Shown: one piece after another, positions 54,131-64,000 of the stretch
How the letters are laid out: each line of letters begins with the position of its first letter
Numbering within the stretch: the stretch's first letter is position 1
Assembly: GCF_004358755.1 (NCBI RefSeq)
Contig: NZ_SMZY01000004.1
Span: 1 to 64,000, forward strand
From: Peribacillus frigoritolerans
GTDB taxonomy: Bacteria > Bacillota > Bacilli > Bacillales > Bacillaceae
Reading direction: 5' to 3'
DNA length: 64,000 bases
Translations under genes and position numbers: made by a program
Notes under the pieces: generated by a model
Told to the model about the DNA's origin: nothing
Seen by the model: the letters and a program-made list of their open reading frames with translations, nothing else
Database searches by the model: none

Positions 54131-54242
54131 TTGCTTTCACCTTTTCATATCTGAAGTCCGTCTTCATAACGAAAGACGCATTTTCTTATTATATACCATT
54201 TCTGCTGAGGGAAAAACAGCTCCTGTTTTTTCTAGCACGGGA

Positions 54243-54295
54243 AAGCACGGGGACGTTTCTCTTGCTTCCAAGCAGCAGAACCCGTTCCCGTGCTT
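54243..54295. repeat. Palindromic intergenic repeat
   Basis: A ~53-bp imperfect palindrome: outer arms AAGCACGGG (54243-54251) and CCCGTGCTT (54287-54295), inner TGCTT-CC-AAGCA (54263-54274). The GCACGGGGACG and AGCAGCAGAACC segments resemble palindromes common between genes of Bacillus-type genomes. It could form a strong hairpin in either transcript between the helicase and S51 genes. Confidence 0.7.
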
Positions 54296-54308
54296 CTTAA
54301 CAAAGACA

Positions 54309-54965
54309 TTACAACAGTTTCCATTGCCCTTCGGAGATAACTTCGACCTCTCCATCGACCACTTTGATGGCGGTTTGGTCATCAATTGCATACGCCGGAC
54401 CCTTCATCCCTGCTGCCCATCTCTCTGCAGCAGCCATCGTGTTATACGGCAGCATCTCGTGTTCCAGATGCGGGAACATTGCGAAATCGACCAGACCAAG
54501 GGTTTTATCACCGCCGCTTGGTGGAGTCCATCCAACAAAGAATTCCCCGATATTAGGTGCCATCACCATGCTCCCGGCGCTCAGTCCCACATAAACTGCG
54601 CGCAGCGACGGCAATAGGTCTGCCAGTCCAGACTGCCGCATCCAGTAACATAGATACAAAGGGTCTCCGCCATTCACCAGTATTACGTCAGTCTCCTTGA
54701 CCACAGGGACCCAAAACTCTTCATCGATGCTGGGCAGCGCGGTGAGCTCCAGCACCCCCATGGACTTCCAGCCCAGCTCACACATCGGTGTGGTGGCTTG
54801 TCCACTGAAGAACTGCCATGCTTTGCCTGCACCACCGGATATGGCGTATATCCCAGTGGTAATGCAGAGGGCGCTCGCCTCTGAAATCGGTTTGCCCAGC
54901 ATGTCAACCAGCGCTTCGTGTATGCTCTTGTTCATGATGCCTGCAGATGTGAGAAGTAATTTCAT
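54309..54965 (-). CDS. Peptidase S51 / class I glutamine-amidotransferase-like protein
   Basis: A 218-residue cytoplasmic protein of the peptidase E fold. The nucleophile serine is in VGLSAGSMVM (about residue 130), preceded by VNGGDPLYLCYWM; a His-rich stretch MFPHLEHEML follows. Family members cleave Asp-X dipeptides or cyanophycin dipeptides. ATG 54965 has AAGGAG 11 nt upstream. Codon use is visibly GC-richer than in neighbouring genes, which may mean recent transfer. Confidence 0.85.
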   Translation of the reverse strand: MKLLLTSAGIMNKSIHEALVDMLGKPISEASALCITTGIYAISGGAGKAWQFFSGQATTPMCELGWKSMGVLELTALPSIDEEFWVPVVKETDVILVNGGDPLYLCYWMRQSGLADLLPSLRAVYVGLSAGSMVMAPNIGEFFVGWTPPSGGDKTLGLVDFAMFPHLEHEMLPYNTMAAAERWAAGMKGPAYAIDDQTAIKVVDGEVEVISEGQWKLL

Positions 54966-55865
54966 AACTCAATCAGCTCCTTGTCATTGTGTGTGCTGTC
55001 AAAGTATTTCATATCTCTAAACAGCAACTGATTTTCATACTCTATATCAAGGATGACTAGTGCAATTGTTCAATAACTTTTTAGACTACCAACTTATATT
55101 ATATTATTTTTATAATGTTCTGAAAATATAATCCTTTCAAGTATTAAAAAAGTGCCTGTCCCCAGCACGTTAATGAATAAAAAGTACTTTTAGACAAACA
55201 CCTTTTATTTTTCCTTTATATTACCTCTTATATGGGTTAAGGCGGGGCAGGCATCAATATCTCACACTACTCAGATTCAATAACTCTTGCCACTGCATGT
55301 CCGCACTGCCATATGCTGCAACTTTTGCATCAGCGCTTTGTTATTTATGTATTTTGGGTACACTTTTAATGGTCTTTTTTGCAGGAACCGGTCGTTCTTT
55401 TCGCACTGAATGTCGGTTATTAAAAGCAGTCATCTCCAGCCTGAAACATTTTATTGGATATACCTGTGCTTCGTTCTTCGATTTGGTGAAGGTTTTGATT
55501 GTCCTCATGTTCCATCGAAGGGATGGAAATTTCAAAGCGTATGCTGTATTGACGAATAGAACAGGGCGCTTCCCAACGCCCAGATGGTCACACACCGCTT
55601 CGTGGTTAAAAAAAAGTATGAGGACGGTTTAGGCAGCCCTCATTAAAGACATAAAAGCATAGAAGCCACCTGTATTAACAACAAAGAGGGTTCACTTGCT
55701 ATCGAAACAGCAGAATCATCGTGTTATTTAGTCGTCATGATGCAGGAATATGAGCTGGTTGAACCGAATAGAAGGATGAAGAATTTTACCCTTAATCAAT
55801 GTTTACAGGATTTTCAACTGTTTTCATTTTGGAAGATTACCCTAATCAGTGAGGAGATTTGATGT
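54966..55865. other. 900-bp stretch without a confident gene
   Basis: Open frames exist on both strands (about 111 codons on plus at 55297-55632 and 84 on minus at 55341-55595), but neither has a ribosome site or a protein family that I recognise. Another ~70-codon open stretch runs to a stop just before the DinB gene without a clear start. TGCCTGTCCCC (near 55152) and GGGGCAGGCA (near 55242) form a loose inverted pair. This could be decayed coding sequence or an old mobile element. Confidence 0.4.
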
Positions 55866-56363
55866 ATGCAAACTGTAACCAACATTTTTTCTGATCAGCT
55901 CGACATGCATTGGCACGAGAATGACTGGTTTGCGTCCTTGGAGCAGGCGCTTGATGGAGTATCCGCGCCTGAGGCATCATGGACAAGTTCAGGAAAGAGC
56001 AATTCGATATGGCAGATTGTCAACCATTTGATTTATTGGAATGAAGACGTCATTCATCGAATCAAGGGCACAAAAAATCCGCATATAATAAAGAATAATG
56101 AAGAAACCTTTGCAAATCCTGGGGATCCGGAAGACGAAAATGGCTGGGTCCAAACATTACAGCGCCTTAATGAAGTCATGAATCAATTCAAAACCGTCAT
56201 CGCGGAACTAGATGACGAAAAGCTAAAAGCCCCGTATGCAGCGAACAGCTCCTCCATAGAGCGCTTGATCAGCAGTATTATGATGCATGATTCTTATCAT
56301 ATTGGACAAATTGTTTTGCTTCGGAAGTTACAATCTTCTTGGGGTGGGGTTGATTGGTCTTAG
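55866..56363 (+). CDS. DinB-family putative metal-dependent hydrolase
   Basis: A 165-residue four-helix-bundle protein of the DinB/YfiT superfamily. Three metal-ligand histidines fit QIVNHLIYWNED (about residue 56) and MMHDSYHIGQI (about residues 145-149). Family members are thiol transferases or have unknown function. ATG 55866 has GAGGAG 9 nt upstream; another ATG at 55862 is out of frame. Own terminator downstream. Confidence 0.88.
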   Translation: MQTVTNIFSDQLDMHWHENDWFASLEQALDGVSAPEASWTSSGKSNSIWQIVNHLIYWNEDVIHRIKGTKNPHIIKNNEETFANPGDPEDENGWVQTLQRLNEVMNQFKTVIAELDDEKLKAPYAANSSSIERLISSIMMHDSYHIGQIVLLRKLQSSWGGVDWS

Positions 56364-56388
56364 AGCGCTCCTGTTTGAATGTAATTGA

Positions 56389-56431
56389 AAAGAAGCAGGA
56401 ACCTGTTAACGGGTTCCTGCTTCTTGTTTTA
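56389..56431. terminator. Terminator between dinB-like and mapB genes
   Basis: A perfect 14-bp stem AAGAAGCAGGAACC/GGTTCCTGCTTCTT with an 8-nt loop; T-rich on the plus side (GTTTTAG) and TTTT on the minus side, so it probably serves both convergent genes. Confidence 0.88.
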
Positions 56432-56523
56432 GAATTAATTGTCACGCCCCACGCTTCGGTGAAATGGAGCTGGGCATCATCTAGTATTGGTTACCTTTTC
56501 TCAAAATTTGTATATATCCAGCA

Positions 56524-57351
<828 letters not shown>

Positions 57352-57391
57352 TTAAGGGTTAGTCTGCCGGCTATAATTAAAAGGCGTTTGG

Positions 57392-57892
57392 CTAATTAGT
57401 TCCTCCACTAAGTTCCAAAACATCTAACCCCTCAGATGCATCTGGCTCTTCGAAAAAACTTGTAACATGATGAAACACCGCTTCCGTATCAAAAACCGCT
57501 CGTTCGGGTTGTTCCTTACGTCTTTGAGCAATTTGGCGCAAGCACTGCTCGTCACTCAGGTTGAGATAAATCAGCTGATGATCTGCATGAACCTCTTCAG
57601 CCATATCTAAAAACCATTTCCGCAGCTTTTGAGTGTTGGCCGGAAAGTCCATAACTACATCTGTACCAACAGATAATATGTTTTGAACGTGCTTTTTCAC
57701 CAGTGGCTTTAGCTGAAGGGAAAATCGTTTGTAATCCTCAAATGATTTAATCTGATTCGGATAAAGAGATGAAAGCCATTCATCCTCTGAAAGCAGTACC
57801 GCACGTTTATCTGTCGCCAATCGTTTTGACTCAGTAGATTTTCCGGCGCCCATTTTCCCGCAGAAGAAGTATAGGGTTCCTGATTGGTTCAA
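57392..57892 (-). CDS. P-loop kinase-like ATPase (AAA_33 type)
   Basis: A 166-residue cytoplasmic protein. Walker A is FCGKMGAGKSTESKRLA at residues 10-26; an acidic SEDEWLSSLYP and a DFPANTQ segment follow, then a LID-like RRKEQPERAVFD. This resembles small nucleotide or aminoglycoside-type kinases and zeta-toxin folds. The start is TTG 57892 with a weak GGGA site. It lies alone upstream of mapB on the same strand. Substrate unknown. The gap 57893-58161 shows no gene. Confidence 0.78.
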   Translation of the reverse strand: MNQSGTLYFFCGKMGAGKSTESKRLATDKRAVLLSEDEWLSSLYPNQIKSFEDYKRFSLQLKPLVKKHVQNILSVGTDVVMDFPANTQKLRKWFLDMAEEVHADHQLIYLNLSDEQCLRQIAQRRKEQPERAVFDTEAVFHHVTSFFEEPDASEGLDVLELSGGTN

Positions 57893-58161
57893 TTGCTATC
57901 CCGCCCTTGATAATTGTTGTTGAACTTGTGCTGAATTTTTCAATGTGCAGCTGTGCTATTCATTAAAATCAAATAGCAACTTTTATTAATAAATAATTAT
58001 AACAAAAAGGAATTCATTATCTTAAAGGAATATTTCGTTTGCCTGATTACAAAAGTGGAGGTTATTGATTTTTGCGTAAATCTCTATGCAACATTTTTTT
58101 CAATTCAGAAATAGCTTTGTTAAAACATTTCAATAAACAAAAAGATACAACTCCTCAAGGG

Positions 58162-59559
58162 TTAGTTGCCTCCTTTTAATGTAAATTGCACCACACACTC
58201 CACATGAGCCGTATGCGGAAACATATCCACAGGCTGAATATATTCAACCTTATACGCCTTCGAAAGTGTCTTTATATCCTTTGCCAATGTCGACGGGTTA
58301 CACGACACATAAATAAACTTCTTTGGTTTGACCTTCAATATCGCACCAAGCAGTTTTTGGTCGCAGCCTGTTCGCGGCGGATCCACTACTACAGCGTCTG
58401 GACGCCAGCCTTCTCCGAGCCATTTTGGGAGCCAGTGTTCGGCGGTGCCTTTTACGTAGGTGGCGTTTTTGAAGCCGTGTTTTTTGGCGTTCTTTTTGGC
58501 GTCTTCGACGGAGTCGGCGATGGTGTCCATGCCTCTGATTTCTTTCGCTCCGTCTGCGAGCCACATGCCGATGGTGCCTACGCCACAGTATGCGTCGACG
58601 ATTTTTTCTTTGCCGGTTAGCTGGGCGGCTTTTTTGACTTCGTCGTAGAGTTTGACTGTCTGGACGGGGTTGAGCTGGAAGAAGGCCCGTGCCGAGAGGT
58701 CAAAGGTCAGGTCGCCGAGCTGTTCCTGGATGACTTCTTCTCCGTCTAAGTGGACGGTTTTTTCCCCGAAGATCAGGGATGTTTTTTCGCCGTTGATGTT
58801 TTGCATGATGGATTTGACTTCAGGGAGACGCTTTTTGATTTCGCTGACGATCAGGTCCTTGCGCGGCAGGTTTTCCTGTGCGGTGATGAGGACGATTTGA
58901 ACTTGTCCGCTTTTGAAACCGACTCTGCTGACGATAGTCCGGACGATTCCTTTGCGTTTCCGCTCATCATAGATAGATACCTTCAGGTCCTGCAGAATTT
59001 GTTTGACTGTCTGAACCGTTTTGTTGGTTGCTTCATGCTGTACGATGCAATGATCAATGTTTATAAGGTGATGGGAGTTTTTGCTGTACAGTCCCGCGAT
59101 GACTTTCCCGTTTCTGAGCCCTGTCTGGAACTGGCTTTTGTTGCGGTAATTCCACGGGTCCTCCATGCCGATCGTCTGTCTGATGTCGGTTTTGCCGAGA
59201 TCAAGTCCGGAAAAGCGCTCCATCGCCTGAACGACAATGTCTCTTTTTTCATGCAGCTGTTTTTCGTAGGAGAGATGCTGGAGCTGGCAGCCGCCGCATT
59301 CGTGATAAATTGGGCATGGCGGGTCCACTCTGTGGGGGGAGGCCTTCCTGATTTTTTTCACTTTTCCCTCGGCAAATTTCGCGCTGATGTTCGTTGCTTC
59401 CACAACAACTTCTTCATTTGGCAGGGCACCCGGCACGAATACGACTTGCTTTTTGAAATAGCCGACTCCTTCTCCGTTGATTCCGAGTCTTTTTATCGTT
59501 AATGGAAAGGTTTGTCCCTTTTCCAGAGTAATGCCTTTGTTTTTTTCATTGGTTTTCAT
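58162..59559 (-). CDS. 23S rRNA (uracil-5-)-methyltransferase, RlmD/RlmCD family (YfjO)
   Basis: A 465-residue enzyme with an N-terminal TRAM domain (residues about 15-70), 4Fe-4S ligands [10 protein letters not shown] plus Cys in DHCIVQH, SAM motif [22 protein letters not shown] and the catalytic nucleophile in [11 protein letters not shown]. It methylates uridine C5 in 23S rRNA; which position cannot be told. ATG 59559 has GGAG 8 nt upstream; 17 upstream codons open without support. The stretch is more GC-rich than its surroundings. It follows the glycosylase gene by 16 nt, as yfjP–yfjO in B. subtilis. Confidence 0.92.
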   Translation of the reverse strand: MKTNEKNKGITLEKGQTFPLTIKRLGINGEGVGYFKKQVVFVPGALPNEEVVVEATNISAKFAEGKVKKIRKASPHRVDPPCPIYHECGGCQLQHLSYEKQLHEKRDIVVQAMERFSGLDLGKTDIRQTIGMEDPWNYRNKSQFQTGLRNGKVIAGLYSKNSHHLINIDHCIVQHEATNKTVQTVKQILQDLKVSIYDERKRKGIVRTIVSRVGFKSGQVQIVLITAQENLPRKDLIVSEIKKRLPEVKSIMQNINGEKTSLIFGEKTVHLDGEEVIQEQLGDLTFDLSARAFFQLNPVQTVKLYDEVKKAAQLTGKEKIVDAYCGVGTIGMWLADGAKEIRGMDTIADSVEDAKKNAKKHGFKNATYVKGTAEHWLPKWLGEGWRPDAVVVDPPRTGCDQKLLGAILKVKPKKFIYVSCNPSTLAKDIKTLSKAYKVEYIQPVDMFPHTAHVECVVQFTLKGGN

Positions 59560-59575
59560 GTTTGCCGCTCCATTT

Positions 59576-60439
59576 CTATTCAATGCTTCTCCACAAATAA
59601 AGAGACGCATAGCTTAAATAAGGTGACCACTCCCTGCTCAGCTCCTGCATCTCTTCCAGAGTAGGCTTGCGGTCGAGGCCAAAGTGCTTTTTCATCGCAT
59701 TTTGAATGCCGATATCTGCAATCGGAAACAGATTTGGCCGCCCGAGACCGAACAGAAGCAGGTTCTGAACCGTCCACGGCCCTACTCCGCGGATTTTCAC
59801 GAGTTCTTTCAGGATTGCTTCATCCGGCTGATCTTTCAATTCTTCAAGGTTTATTTTGCCTTCTGCAATCAGCTTTGATGTATCAATGACATACTCTGAT
59901 TTGCGTCCGCTGAACTGAAGTTCCCGCAGGTCACTGTAGTCAAGTGTCGCCACTTTTTCAGGAAGCGGATAGAACCAGACTCCATCCACCTGCTCGCCAA
60001 ATGCATGCACAAACCGCTCTGTCAGCGTATGGGCAAACTTCAGATTCAGCTGCTGGTGAATAATACATTTCATCAGACACTCATACAGGCCAAATTCCAG
60101 AACGAGCGGCGTGCCGTCATGCTCCTGAAAAATACCGGCTATGTTTGAGGAACGAAAATGGGTCTGAACGTCAAGCAGGGAAGTATCCCACTGAAAAATG
60201 CGCATCGTCTCTTTCAGCGCAGCCTCCCGGTTTATGCTTCCGCTCACTAAAAACTCAGGTGAATCCTTTGTTCCAAGAGCCTTCACCTTAACAACAAACG
60301 GCTTTTTTTCCTGATCTCTCATCGGAATGGACACTTCGCGTTCAGCCATCGTCACATGATGAAGCGGATCCATGGATAAACGGTCAAGGACACGGTCAAA
60401 ATCATATGGAGGATCTATCTTTACTCGCTCGTCCCACAT
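59576..60439 (-). CDS. yfjP: DNA-3-methyladenine glycosylase II family protein (YfjP)
   Basis: A 287-residue base-excision repair glycosylase of the AlkA type. The N-terminal AlkA-N domain is followed by the HhH-GPD fold with hairpin [20 protein letters not shown] (~220-240) and the catalytic Asp in FPIADIG. No Fe-S cysteines at the C-terminus, as expected for AlkA. Length is that of B. subtilis YfjP. ATG 60439 has AAGGGG 11 nt upstream. Operon with the rRNA methyltransferase. Confidence 0.92.
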   Translation of the reverse strand: MWDERVKIDPPYDFDRVLDRLSMDPLHHVTMAEREVSIPMRDQEKKPFVVKVKALGTKDSPEFLVSGSINREAALKETMRIFQWDTSLLDVQTHFRSSNIAGIFQEHDGTPLVLEFGLYECLMKCIIHQQLNLKFAHTLTERFVHAFGEQVDGVWFYPLPEKVATLDYSDLRELQFSGRKSEYVIDTSKLIAEGKINLEELKDQPDEAILKELVKIRGVGPWTVQNLLLFGLGRPNLFPIADIGIQNAMKKHFGLDRKPTLEEMQELSREWSPYLSYASLYLWRSIE

Positions 60440-60522
60440 TCATTCTCAAACCCCTTATTTTTGATACTGAATATTATATCATGAAACGCACGGTGAAAAG
60501 GGAAAACTCCCTGTGACCTTGG

Positions 60523-61326
60523 TCAGAGGGAGAAAAAATGCGGCTGATGGAATGTCCTGTCTATCATGAGATCGTCCAGACTTTTAAAGATATAGCCCTG
60601 TTTCCTCAAATCTATGATTGCTCTATCAAGCGCCTCTGCATTGTCTTTTGAAACGGTGTGCAGCAGAAGAATGCATCCGGGATGAATCTGGCTCATCATC
60701 TGATCATAGGAATATCTCCAGCCCTTTTGAGCATTTGTATGCCAGTCCACAAAAGCAAGCGACCAGAAAACCGGCTGGTACCCGAGCTCTTTTGATTTAG
60801 CCAGCACCCGCTCGCTGAAAACGCCCCTCGGCGGGCGGAGATACTGAATTCCCTGATAGCCTGTCAGCTTTTCAGTCTTTTCTTTTACGGAATCCAGTTC
60901 TTTTTTCAGCCTTTCATCACTGACTTTTGTCAGATCCGGATGATGCCATGAGTGGTTTCCGACAATATGTCCTTCATCTGCCATCCGCTTTACAAGGTCC
61001 GGCTGGTCAAGAAGGTAGTGTCCGGTTACAAAAAAGGCTGCCGGCACCTTCTGTTTTTTCAGAACATCCAAAACCCCTTCTGTATACCCGTTCTCATAGC
61101 CGTTGTCGAAGGTGAGATAAATGTATTTTTGACTGGGATCTCCCATAAAAAAAGCATCATACTTACTCAGCAGCTTAATAAGCGGTTCACCGGGGTTCGC
61201 TGATTTGTGGTTCCTGCTTTTTTCAAAGCCCCAGTTAATTGGCTGATTGGAGACGGACGCCTCAGCTGCATGTATTCCGAATGATAAAAACACCAGAAAG
61301 CCTAGTATTGCGCAAAAGTATTTCAA
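60523..61326 (-). CDS. pdaA: Spore cortex delta-lactam deacetylase PdaA
   Basis: A 267-residue exported polysaccharide deacetylase that de-N-acetylates muramic residues for muramic-delta-lactam in the cortex. After a signal sequence (FCAILGFLVFLSFGIHAAEA), the NodB domain has YLTFDNGYENGYT (motif 1), HSWHHPDLT (motif 2, metal His) and RPPRG (motif 3), with LLLHTVSKDN near the end. TTG 61326 has GGGGAGCG upstream. The sigma-G-like promoter and yfj synteny support the call. Confidence 0.94.
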   Translation of the reverse strand: MKYFCAILGFLVFLSFGIHAAEASVSNQPINWGFEKSRNHKSANPGEPLIKLLSKYDAFFMGDPSQKYIYLTFDNGYENGYTEGVLDVLKKQKVPAAFFVTGHYLLDQPDLVKRMADEGHIVGNHSWHHPDLTKVSDERLKKELDSVKEKTEKLTGYQGIQYLRPPRGVFSERVLAKSKELGYQPVFWSLAFVDWHTNAQKGWRYSYDQMMSQIHPGCILLLHTVSKDNAEALDRAIIDLRKQGYIFKSLDDLMIDRTFHQPHFFSL

Positions 61327-61356
61327 AGAAATCGCTCCCCTGACATAGTTTCTATT

Positions 61357-61387
61357 TATAGTGTCGGAAAGAGCGGAGATTACATAC
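61357..61387 (-). promoter_or_regulatory. Sigma-G-like promoter of pdaA
   Basis: Minus strand: -35 GTATGTA (61387-61381), 17-nt spacer, -10 CACTATA (61363-61357), one mismatch from CATNNTA. It fits forespore expression known for pdaA. Confidence 0.55.
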
Positions 61388-61419
61388 TGTTTTTTATCAG
61401 GTAACATATGGAACCAACT

Positions 61420-61445
61420 GAAAAAAGCCGGAATTAATCCGGCTT
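61420..61445 (-). terminator. Terminator of the fumarase gene
   Basis: Minus strand: a perfect 7-bp stem AGCCGGA/TCCGGCT with a 5-nt loop and TTTTT, directly after the stop. Confidence 0.88.
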
Positions 61446-61449
61446 CTCC

Positions 61450-62982
61450 TTAACTGAAAACAGGCTCTTTAAATTGTGAAAGCTTTTCAAGAGACGATTG
61501 ATCAACATCTGCATGAAGGCTGTTGCCGTGCGAATCCATTGTAACTACCGCTGTAAATCCTTCAACCTTCAGGTGCCACATCGCTTCTGGAATACCAAAT
61601 TGCATAAGATCAACGCCTTCAACGGATTTTATGCAATCTGCATAATACTGTGCAGCTCCGCCAATTGCATTCAGATAAACTCCGCCATGTTCACTTAGGG
61701 CTTTCAGTGTTTTTGGCCCCATGCCGCCTTTTCCGATGACTGCGCGGATGCCGAATTTCTTCATAATATCGCCTTGATACGGCTCTTCGCGAATACTTGT
61801 TGTCGGACCAGCCGCTTTGACGTGCCAATTCCCGTCCTCATCTTTCATCATAACCGGACCGCAATGGTAGATAATTTGACCATCAAGATCAACTGGAGCA
61901 TCATGGTCAGATAAGTATTTGTGAATCGCGTCGCGGCCTGTGTACATCATTCCATTGATATGAACGACATCCCCAACTTTTAAATCACGAATCTTCTCTT
62001 CAGTGATTGGTGCTTCGAGCACAACTTCACGAGAAGCATTAGGAACTTCCTCCGCTTGATCTGCATCATTTAAGTCCGGCATCTCACCTTCTTGGTACAG
62101 CCAGTTTTGAATTTCACCGCTTGCAGCATCAATGTTTACCCCTAAACGGCGGTATGCCCAGCAATTATATGCTACAGATACAAAGAAGCTTGCAGGAATC
62201 CGGTTCATCACGCCAACCTTGCATCCTAAAAGAGTAGCTTCTCCTCCAAAGCCCATTGTGCCGATGCCAAGCTGATTGGCTTTTTCCACAATGTATTCTT
62301 CCAGTTTTTGAAGATCCGGGTTTGGATTGACGTCTTCTGAACTTCTGAAAAGCTGGTCTTTTGCAAGCTCATAGCCTGAAGTGCGGTCTCCTCCAATACC
62401 TACCCCGATGAAACCTGCGCTGCAGCCTTGTCCTTGTGCCTGGTAAACAGAATGAAGAACGCATTTGCGGATGCCATCTAAATCACGGCCTGCTTTTCCA
62501 AGTCCATCAAGCTCGCATGGAAGACTGTATTGAATGTTTTTATTTTCACAGCCGCCGCCTTTTAAAATTAAGCGGGCATCAATGTAATCTTTTTCCCATT
62601 GCTCAAATTTAATGACAGGGGTGCCGTACCCTAGATTATCTCCGCTGTTCTCGCCAGTCAGCGAATCAACGGAATTCGGGCGCAGCTTTCCGTCCTTTGT
62701 TGCCTGTGCAATCGCACGGTAGATGTCTTCCTTCATATTCAGCTGGTTGGCTCCAACGGGAACCTTCAGTTTAAAAGTCGGCAGTCCTGTATCCTGGCAA
62801 ATCGGCGATACGTTCTCATCAGCCATTTTGATATTTTCAGATATAGTAGCGAGAGACATGGCAGCACGGGTTCCTGCATTCTCTTTCAATTTAGCTTTTA
62901 ATATTGCTCGGCGGACATCTTTAGGAAGTTTTGTTGACGTTTCAACGATTAATTCGTACATGCTTTGATAAAATTTCTCCAT
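61450..62982 (-). CDS. fumA: Fumarate hydratase, class I
   Basis: A 510-residue Fe-S hydratase interconverting fumarate and malate. N-terminal and C-terminal fumarase class I domains are fused: cysteines at PICQDTGLPTF (~61) and LKGGGCENKN, plus a swivelling C-terminal domain (GPTTSIREEPYQGDIMKKFGIRA). The catalytic oxygen-labile 4Fe-4S enzyme differs from the class II CitG of B. subtilis. ATG 62982 has GGGGAGAAAC upstream. Single gene. Confidence 0.93.
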   Translation of the reverse strand: MEKFYQSMYELIVETSTKLPKDVRRAILKAKLKENAGTRAAMSLATISENIKMADENVSPICQDTGLPTFKLKVPVGANQLNMKEDIYRAIAQATKDGKLRPNSVDSLTGENSGDNLGYGTPVIKFEQWEKDYIDARLILKGGGCENKNIQYSLPCELDGLGKAGRDLDGIRKCVLHSVYQAQGQGCSAGFIGVGIGGDRTSGYELAKDQLFRSSEDVNPNPDLQKLEEYIVEKANQLGIGTMGFGGEATLLGCKVGVMNRIPASFFVSVAYNCWAYRRLGVNIDAASGEIQNWLYQEGEMPDLNDADQAEEVPNASREVVLEAPITEEKIRDLKVGDVVHINGMMYTGRDAIHKYLSDHDAPVDLDGQIIYHCGPVMMKDEDGNWHVKAAGPTTSIREEPYQGDIMKKFGIRAVIGKGGMGPKTLKALSEHGGVYLNAIGGAAQYYADCIKSVEGVDLMQFGIPEAMWHLKVEGFTAVVTMDSHGNSLHADVDQSSLEKLSQFKEPVFS

Positions 62983-63152
62983 CCTGTTTCTCCCCTTATT
63001 GTCTATAGAATTCGGTCAATTTCATTCAATTTTTATTATACTCCTTTGTGATTTGGTTGGAAAGGCTTACAGTTTGAATACCTTTTCATTCTTTAAAAAG
63101 ACTGTTTCTGCACGAATTGCCTTAGATTGTTACCCGTTCCTTTGCGCTTCAG

Positions 63153-63243
63153 GAACTTGCTTTCCGCTGTGAGGTCTGGGAGCTTCCCCGGCCAGCCTGC
63201 GGGATCTCCCATTCCCTCTTCATCCCACAGGAGTTAAGTTCCT
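63153..63243. repeat. Palindromic intergenic repeat between the fumarase and Ig-domain genes
   Basis: About 90 bp of imperfect inverted repeat: GGAACTT (63153-63159)/AAGTTCC (63237-63243), CTGTG (63168-63172)/CACAG (63227-63231) and GGGAG (63179-63183)/CTCCC (63207-63211). Its layout (TTTCCGC..., a GC-rich core, ...CACAGGAGT) resembles a repeat class widespread between genes of Bacillaceae. No gene lies in 62983-63351. Confidence 0.7.
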
Positions 63244-63312
63244 TACACTGCAATCCACTGGAGTATGATCTTGATTATTAGCAACTTTCATTTCAAAAAG
63301 TCTTATTAAAGT

Positions 63313-63340
63313 CAAAAAACCGCCCGGCCAATGACCGGGC
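63313..63340 (-). terminator. Terminator of the Ig-like-domain gene
   Basis: Minus strand: GCCCGG/CCGGGC with a 7-nt loop, then GGTTTTTT, just past the stop. Confidence 0.83.
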
Positions 63341-63351
63341 AGCATCTGCTG

Positions 63352-64000
63352 CTACTGTTTTTTAGGGAGAATGTCAATCTCAACGCTTTTCCTGATATCC
63401 AGGTACTGATAAGAAATGGTTAAGGTTCCGCTTTTCTTCGTTTTGATTTTTCCGTTTTTCCATTCTGCGAGGTCCGGAGGCGAAAGCTCCATGAAGAGCT
63501 TGTCCGGGTCCATGGCAAATCGGTTGCCGTCTTTATCGATGGCTGTTGCTGTCAGGCGGATGTTCTTTCCTTCCATGACGGCTTCGTCATTTGGATTAAG
63601 TTCAACGTTGACAGGTTTGATAGTGGCCGGGTCCACCACAGTCACTTTAATTGTGCTGCTTTTCCCTCCTGAAACGGCTGTGATGTTCGCTGTACCCGGC
63701 TTGATTGTCTGAATGGTTCCGTCGGCAACCACTTTTACGGCTTTTTCGTTATCAGAGGTCCAAATTGTATAAACATCTTCAAAAGCGCTCAGGTTGACGA
63801 GATAGTTTCCGTAGATTTCTCTAAAATCGCCGAAAAGGTTGAGTGTGCGCTCTGCACCTGCTGCCATTTTCATTTCCCGCTGTTCGTTGAGGGCATCATC
63901 GACAATGGATACATCCGTCAGCAATGGATTAAACTGATAGTCCATTCCTGATTTCGTAACGGCAAGCACGCCGCTTCCAAGGATATTTCCTTTGTCGTTT
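63352..64000 (-). CDS. C-terminal part of a protein with bacterial Ig-like domains
   Basis: The frame is open to the window edge, so at least 215 C-terminal residues are present and the start lies outside. A Big-2-type domain is visible (DVYTIWTSDNEKAVKVVADG... GTANITAVSGGKSSTIKVTV), followed by a second beta-sandwich-like stretch (VELNPNDEAVMEGKNIRLTATAIDKDGNRF). Such domains occur in extracellular or surface proteins. The nature of the missing N-terminal part, possibly an enzyme, is unknown. Confidence 0.82.
   Translation of the reverse strand, partial: NDKGNILGSGVLAVTKSGMDYQFNPLLTDVSIVDDALNEQREMKMAAGAERTLNLFGDFREIYGNYLVNLSAFEDVYTIWTSDNEKAVKVVADGTIQTIKPGTANITAVSGGKSSTIKVTVVDPATIKPVNVELNPNDEAVMEGKNIRLTATAIDKDGNRFAMDPDKLFMELSPPDLAEWKNGKIKTKKSGTLTISYQYLDIRKSVEIDILPKKQ

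Noticed and set aside
55297-55632. Transposase remnant
   Set aside because: I looked for DDE or HUH motifs in both strands of this gene-poor interval and found none, so no mobile element is called.
58750-59502. 250-codon plus-strand ORF
   Set aside because: It is antisense to the rRNA methyltransferase, whose Fe-S, SAM and nucleophile motifs are intact; the long frame reflects high GC at this spot.

Overview
The window is chromosomal DNA of a low-GC Gram-positive endospore former of the family Bacillaceae. Gene order matches Bacillus subtilis in three blocks: 16S rRNA–ygxA–ygzB–perR–bcp–gsaB(hemL)–ygaE–ygaD–ygaC–ygaB; sspE–fabL–yfhS–mutY–yfhP–yfhJ–sspK–yfhH–recX–yfhF–yfhE–yfhD; and yfjO–yfjP–pdaA. 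Gamma-type and K-type small acid-soluble spore proteins, a cortex deacetylase and sigma-G-like promoters show that it sporulates. The exact species is not decidable from the window.

Layout. 1-7500: start of an rRNA operon with tandem promoters, then ygxA, ygzB, autoregulated perR, a 2-hydroxyacid dehydrogenase, bcp, a small K+ channel, modAB and hemL. 7700-13600: an unpaired full-length glutamate synthase large chain and ygaE. 13700-20400: a copper-type lipoprotein, a tandem structured repeat, and a five-gene peptide ABC transporter operon. 20700-25900: ygaD, ygaC, ygaB, a methyltransferase and a carotenoid-type desaturase. 25985-27450: a minisatellite of 52 bp units in exact register. 27500-38000: spore and yfh genes, a second structured-repeat pair, an amidohydrolase, and an acetyltransferase with a long folded leader. 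37929-38113: a cluster of five perfect DnaA boxes. 38250-52930: the assimilatory nitrate/nitrite regulon nasA, nasDEF and nasBC, each promoter with a TnrA-type site, interrupted by a UvrA-like ABC ATPase of unusual architecture and an sdpRI-like regulator/immunity pair. 53000-64000: a DEAD-box helicase, peptidase S51, DinB protein, methionine aminopeptidase, small kinase, rRNA methyltransferase, DNA glycosylase, pdaA, class I fumarase and the end of an Ig-like-domain protein.

How it fits together. NasA imports nitrate; NasB/NasC reduce it to nitrite; NasD/NasE reduce nitrite to ammonium using siroheme, whose first committed step is NasF. ModAB can supply molybdate for the NasC cofactor. The glutamate synthase could take the nitrogen onward. 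PerR, Bcp and MutY cover peroxide sensing and oxidative damage.

The most unusual content is non-coding: the 52-bp hairpin array, a family of about 120-bp structured repeats with covarying stems, two other palindromic intergenic repeats, the DnaA-box cluster, and the leader at 36611-36806. The most unusual protein is the 1055-residue UvrA-like ATPase with extra cysteine clusters. Functions for these are inference only.
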